Of a stretch of DNA of 64,000 nucleotides, positions 57,874 to 64,000 are shown piece after piece. A program made the position numbers and the translations under genes. The notes under the pieces were generated by a model. That model was not told the DNA's origin. It did not search any database and was given only the letters and a program-made list of their open reading frames with translations. The stretch lies in contig OX638133.1 of the NCBI GenBank assembly GCA_951804985.1, forward strand, positions 55,829,122 to 55,893,121, in the 5' to 3' direction. Each line of letters starts with the position of its first letter. Position 1 is the stretch's first letter. This DNA is from Dryomyza anilis. Lineage: Eukaryota; Arthropoda; Insecta; Diptera; Dryomyzidae.

Positions 57874-60800
57874 TCGATTTCAACATGAGTACCATATGAC
57901 CAATTCATATATTTTGCAGTTATTACAATTTTTAAAACTGTTTATAAATGTTATCAGATATTTAAGAAAAAAAATACACGGAGAGAAAGTTTCTTACTGG
58001 CTCAAACTCTGTAAATTTGTCTAAAAACTTTATGTGATATAAACTTTTTTCATGTTTATGATGATTTTGAAGTTATGGCCCCTATACTGGTGGTATACCG
58101 ACTCTACAAAAGTTGTAGAAAAGCATGGTCGATTGTTTAAAATTAATACACAGTGAAAAAATAATTTAAGGTATAAAAATACAAATGTAACACCCTATAT
58201 TTTGTATCATAAAACTAATATTTCAATTTCAGGGCTCGATTTCGGTACGATGTCCCCTGAAATCGTAAAAGCCGAATATAGAATATGTTTCCTTATACTA
58301 TTAGCTTTCTATAAAAAAAATCCTGATGAGGTTTTTCTTAAAGTCTCGGAAAATCGATTTCAATATGAGTACCATAAGACAAATTCACATATTTTGCAGT
58401 TATTACTGTTTTTTTCTTCTATGTATTTCCGCTAAATCTGAGGTTAAACGAATTCAAAACTGTTTACAAATGTCATTAGCAATTTCATAAAAAATACACA
58501 GGGAGAAAGATTCTTACTGGCTCAAAATCTGTAAATTAGTATAAAAACTTCATGTAAAATATACTTTTTTCATGTTAATGACAAGATTTAGAAGTTATGT
58601 CCCCTAAAGTGGTGGTACACCGGCTCCAGAAAAGTTGTAGAATACCATCTTCGATTGTTTAAAATTAAATACACAGTGAAAAAATCATTTGAAGTGCAAA
58701 AATAGTACAACAATATTGGTGTTAATTTTGTGAAAAATAAAAAAAATTTAGAATTTTTTTTAACATCAAAATTAATTGTGTGCTGGTACTTTTTAAAAAA
58801 TTAACGTAAGACAATTAAGCAATCTTTCATTAGAATCAAAAAAATTGAAAAATCCGTTTACGTTTTCTATACATTTTTCATCTTCATATGTGGTTTAAAA
58901 AAAAATAATAATAAGTGTAATAAACACATGTTATGTTCCACGATTTCTATATGATCTCCCATAAATCGGATATATGTTGGTTTCTGAAAAGTTTTTTTTA
59001 TTGGAATTGGGTATTTATAAAAAAAAACACGGTGAGAAAATATTCATAACTCTTAAAATGTTCATTCAAATATAACATCTATATTTTGTATCATAAAACT
59101 AATGTTTCAAATTCAGTGCTCGATTTTGGTGCAATGTCCCCAGAAATCACATATAGCGAATATAGAATATGTTTCCGTATATTATTAGCTTTCTATATCC
59201 GATGATGTTTTTTATTAAAGTCTAGGAAAATTGATTTCAATGTGAGTACCTGGTGAAAAATACGTGTCTTTGTGATTTAACACCGGTTTTATATAGGTTT
59301 TACCCAGTTCTGAGATGGACCGATCACAAAAATATCTTCTAATGCCTTTGTTATACTATTAAGTTATTTTAGAATGCGAAAATTTAGTATTGCAACGCAA
59401 TCTGCATTGAAATACTATGGCCACTTGAAATGCACTGAAAGTCAGTTAATTCGTTAAAAATGTATAGTTCTTTGTACATTAAATGCATTAATGATCATTT
59501 AATTGCATAAATAATGGAATTTATCGATAAAACAATGATATTTTGTACTTTTAAGCAAAAATTGCGGCGAATTCAAATTGTGGGCTTTCGCCGTTTTTGG
59601 ACCTTTCAAATTATTTTACACCGTATCACATTTTTGCTATATAACATTAAGCTTTTTATATGTTTAAGATCTTTTATACTAATTAAAATCAGAAATTTGA
59701 TACTATGAAAATCGCTAGGTTTACTTGAGTACAGATTTGAGCCAACTATGAGTTAAACTTGCTACATACTTTTTGCGATAATCGCCAGGACTACTTGCGA
59801 CAAACTTTGCTTTGGTGACGAAGTTAAGCTCAAGTGTACACTTTTGATTAACTCATGTTTAACTTTTCGCGTTAACCTCAACTTTTTGAGATAATTCTGC
59901 GAGTACTTTGCGGATTTTCTCAATGTTTGTTGGGTATTTAATGAAGAATAAATGCAAGTATTTTAATTTTAAAACAGTTTTCAAATAAGCAAATTATAAA
60001 TTTAAAAAAAATTACGACGTTTTTTACGACGTCAATTACGACGTTTACGAATTTTTTAATACAACAGGATTGACTTTGATGAGATTTTCTAACTGATGAT
60101 GTTAAGCACAAGAATTGTGCACACTTGGTATTGAGAAAAAAATACTAAACAATTGGTTGTTTTTAAGCCCAATAATAAGTTATTTTTACGTCATAACTCA
60201 TGTCCTGTTAAAGGAATATTAAAAATTGATATGGACATATTATTTGTGTTCTGTTTTGCATGTTTTGGATAAAAAATAAATAAGTTGTCTTTATGCTTAG
60301 AATGTTCAAAAACGTGGTTTTTCGATTTTGTCGAATATCCTTGCAACTGGCGTGGAGGGAAAAACTGAAAACGCCATTGTCTTAGAATGAGCAAATAAAT
60401 CCATAAGAATATGTAATAATGGGTGCCGCATAACGCACAGTATTGGTTTGTGTACTTGCTAAACTAGAAGTTCGAACATTTGGATCGCATGGATATTTTT
60501 CGAAGTCAAAAATAGTTTATTAGGCCTTTCTCGAATGCGTTGCTGTCTAAATTTTTGACTTTGAACGTTCCTTACTCAAAACCTTTAAAAGTTTTTAAGA
60601 TGAAATTACTTGAACTTAAAGCTGAATGAATACCCTTTCAGGCGATTTCCAATTTTATAGCCTTATCACTATCGAAGCGAAAATATCAAACTGGCAGTAT
60701 GTTATAACTTTATCGTTCGACAGGCTATTTAGTTATTTCGAACATGTTTCGAAGTTATTTGATACATTTATTTTGACATTTTTGTTTAAAATCTGCGTTA

Positions 60801-63800
60801 TTTTATCATGTTACAAATACAAGAAATGTTTATGAAATGAAATGCGGTAGGACGATATATTTAATAAGAGAAAATGGTTAATAATATGATGGAGTAAGTA
60901 TGCAAATAAAAATTAATTGTTTCTTTATTAATTTTCTATTTTTTTATCATCAATCTAATCTGTCAATTCGATTTGTTTTTATCAATAATTTTTCCAATAA
61001 GTCCTAAAATTGAGGTTAGAATAAATCTGTAAAATTTGTTTATAGAAACACTTGCAGTCTATACAATAAGCATGAAATTTTATATAAATAGTTTTTCTTT
61101 CTTTAAAATTTCAATTTTAGTTATTTTCGCTTCTCTAATGACAACCTCAATTTAAAGTGATATTTTATCGGAAATATCGCCTGACTTTCGACAAATCGTC
61201 GAATTTCGAAATAAGTGAAGTTATAACATCTTGCCACTGGCCGCGACAGGCGTTATTGCGAAATGAAGTTTAAATTTTAAACTTTCAACGTTTATAACCA
61301 CTTATATATATAATCACATAATTTTTGATACAACTTAGACTTAAATCAGCTTTAATGCATCTAGCGACCAGGTTTGGAAATATATGGCAATAAGATTTGG
61401 TATCACCTGCAAGAGTATTAATTCAGCTATGAGATAAAATAAATTTCATCTTAAATTTTTCATCTTAAGGTTTTGTGTTATGAACGTTCAAAGTAAAAAA
61501 TTTAGACTTAATTCAGCTTTAACGCCTCTTTCGGTTAGTATCCGAACTATTGTAATGAAATCCTCCGGATACTATTCCCGAACCCTCAGCAGGTAATAGC
61601 GAGTGCACGTACTGGCTTTGCTATACTGAGGCTTTGCTATACTACTGAGGAGTATCCGTGTTACAAAAACAACGTGCGAGGGGAAATGAGGGAAAACAGA
61701 ATCTACAAAACTAAATTCGTATCATCAAAACTTATACACCTGGGTCTGCTGTAATGACCCTGTATTGCCCACCCAACCATGGTTTCTAATTAAAATCCGA
61801 AAGATACATTTTTGTTGCTAGAACTCCTACTATAGTATAGCTCGGTGTTAGGTCATATAAACAATTTAGTTAGAATTCATGTTTAGAAATATTTTATTTT
61901 TCAATTATAGATATAAGTAGATTTCATATTTAGATCATTTTTATTTTCATTATTAAATATAATTAGATTTTTGTTTTTTTTTTCGAAAAATGTATACTCC
62001 AGTAAGAAACTTTCTCCCTGTGTATTTTTTTTATGAAATTACTAATGACATTTGTAAACAGTTTTGAATTCGTTTAACCTCAGATTTAGCGGAAATACAT
62101 AGAAAAAATAGTAATAACTGCAAAATATTTGAATTGGTCACATGGTTCTCATATTGAAATCGATTTTCCGAAACTTTAAGAAAAAACCTCATCAGGAATT
62201 CTTTTTTATAGAAAGGTAATAGTATAAGGAAACATATTCGTACTGAAATCGAGCATTGAATTTGAAATATTAGTTTTATCAATCAAAATATATGGTGTTA
62301 CATTTGAATGAATATTTTAAGAGTTATGAATACTTTCTCACCGTGTGTTTTTTTTTGCAAATACCCAATACTAATACAAAACTTTTCTAAAAGCAATATA
62401 TATTCGATTTAGGAGAAATCATATAGAATCGGGCGTTGAACATAACTTGGGGTTATTACACTTATTATATTTTTTGTTTTAAACCATATATTTGAAGATG
62501 AAAAAAGTATAGAAAACGTAAACGGATTTTCAATATTTAGATTCTAATGAAAGATTATTTAATTACCTTACTTTAATTTTTTAAAAAGTACCATCCCACA
62601 AATTATTTTGTGTCCTTCATGGTTAAAATTGATGTTAAAAAAAAAATCTAAATTTTTTTTTATTTTTTACAAAATTAACACCAATATTCAGGTCCGGTCC
62701 TAAGAAGAATCTTAGGGGAGGTGTGACACATACAATTTCCGAATACAATTTTTTTTCAACATAATAATTGAATTCATTTAACTTAGGCAAAGACTCGTAT
62801 ACCGTCTAAATATACTGCATAAATTCGCGTAAATGATTTGTTAACAAATAATAAATAGTTTACATTAAAAAAACTGAAACAATACATTTTTGAAAGCGTC
62901 ATTATTTATATTTTGAATATATCAAAAGTTCTTTTCATTATGACTTAAAGTAATCCGTACTCAACGTGTCGTTTTAAACACGCAGAGAAAAAAATTGTTT
63001 TCTGCAAACATAATATATTTGCAATCGTAAATTTAATGTCTTTAACAGGATTTTACTTTTAATTCCAAATTTTTTAAATGATTTTTGTATTAATTTCAAG
63101 ATATATGGTATGGATTTATTTTAAAATCTTGTAAATTCATGTATGTAACGGGTAATATATGTGTGCTGCAAAACATATTTTTCCCTGTGTATACATAAAT
63201 CAAAATTGTAAACACACGATATCTAACCAAAATTTTTAACTTTTTTGGAATATGTGAGTGGCAAAATTAACTTTTAAAAAACTTAAAATCCCTTACATAC
63301 ATTAAAGGTTTATTTTTGTATATAATAGTCAACCATTTTTTTTACTATTTTATATTTTATATTGCGTTAGAAGCGCCGCAGGAATTTTTTTTTTTTAAAA
63401 AATCGCGATATTTTTTTTCTAATTATTTGTAATCTACAGCTATTTTTAGTGTATTTTTAAATTGTAATAGTTATAGCAATAATAGAAGCGCCGCAGCCAA
63501 ATTTTTTGGAAAAATTTCATTGGACATTATCTGTTTTAATAGTAAATTTTCTGAACATATCCACTCGTTTTTTATTGACCCTCAAAATTTCCAAACAAAA
63601 AATCCTATGAAAGATTCACAAAATCCTGTACATTCATGTATATAACTTGTAATATATGTTTGCTGCAAATCATAAATTTTCCCTGTGTATATACGATAAC
63701 TTGAGAAATTCTGATTAGAACGCGATGAAATATCGTTTCAATACTTTTCAGCCAAAAGTTAGTTCTGTCAATGGAAATGAGCTAAATCAGTCAACGGACA

Positions 63801-64000
63801 CGCCCACCTTCCATACAAGTCACTTATATATAACACTTTAGGAACCAATAACTCGAAAACTATTCAAGATTAACTTATAAAATTTTAAAATGTATTGTTA
63901 GAATTCACCTAGAAATATGTGTTCCTAGAAGTATTCGCTTTTCAATAGTGTATATTTTAATCGCAAATTTATGAAATATTAGCCTTAAATCTGCACATAT
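57874..64000. repeat. ~7.85-kb higher-level repeat unit, copy 2 (cut by window end)
   Basis: T' 57874-59262, U 59263-61970, P 61971-62997, Q 62998-63228 (its last ~80 bp deleted), R from 63229 to the window end. Differences from copy 1 include a 39-bp segment at 60622-60660 absent from copy 1 and a TACGACGT triplet expansion near 60011-60050. Confidence 0.88.

Noticed and set aside
1..64000. Host protein-coding gene
   Set aside because: No frame outside mobile elements shows a recognisable domain, and no exon-like conserved segment stood out by eye. Small exons could still be missed without a search.

Overview
The window looks like repeat-dominated (heterochromatin-like) DNA of an insect, most likely a dipteran fly. 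The reasons are the very AT-rich composition, gypsy-group LTR retrotransposons whose primer-binding site resembles that of the Drosophila 17.6/297 elements, CR1-, jockey- and I/LOA-like non-LTR elements, and non-autonomous Helitrons. I found no intact host gene, tRNA, rRNA or CRISPR. Every long reading frame belongs to a decayed mobile element or is a by-product of repeats.

Region 1 (1-24983) holds three broken copies (A, B, C) of one gypsy-like unit, all on the minus strand and in direct tandem order. Each reads LTR, tRNA-primer site, leader, gag, protease, reverse transcriptase. In units B and C the RT end is fused at the same base to a ~350-bp piece of an unrelated AT-rich repeat family, after which the LTR of the next unit follows. 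Without later insertions the spacing is about 5.0-5.2 kb. This points to duplication of one chimeric unit rather than three independent integrations. Unit B is split by a 9.45-kb block (7607-17058). That block holds a CR1-like element with a PHD-finger ORF1 (minus), a jockey/CR1-superfamily element (minus), and a 5'-truncated I/LOA-type element with RNase H (plus) nested in the latter with a clean 10-bp target duplication. Unit B also carries a 1.08-kb non-autonomous Helitron in its leader.

Region 2 (24984-64000) is a hierarchical non-coding repeat landscape. I use local names: P (arm), Q, R-S-T (core), T' (arm repeats inverted relative to P) and U (spacer). P and T/T' are long inverted arms around the R-S core. 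The order P-Q-R-S-T-T'-U recurs with a ~7.85-kb period (49988-57873, then 57874 to the window end). Between 27812 and 49987 only the core has been amplified: five direct copies of ~4.43 kb, each carrying the same ~2.0-kb Helitron at the same base. The core copy at 55455-57873 lacks the Helitron and shows the exact pre-insertion site (A^T, 56950/56951). Diagnostic variants alternate along the array (copies 1, 3, 5 versus 2, 4), suggesting amplification as a dimer.

The most interesting content is this amplification history and the tandem chimeric gypsy units. Boundaries were placed by eye from shared breakpoints. Identities and family assignments have not been checked by alignment.
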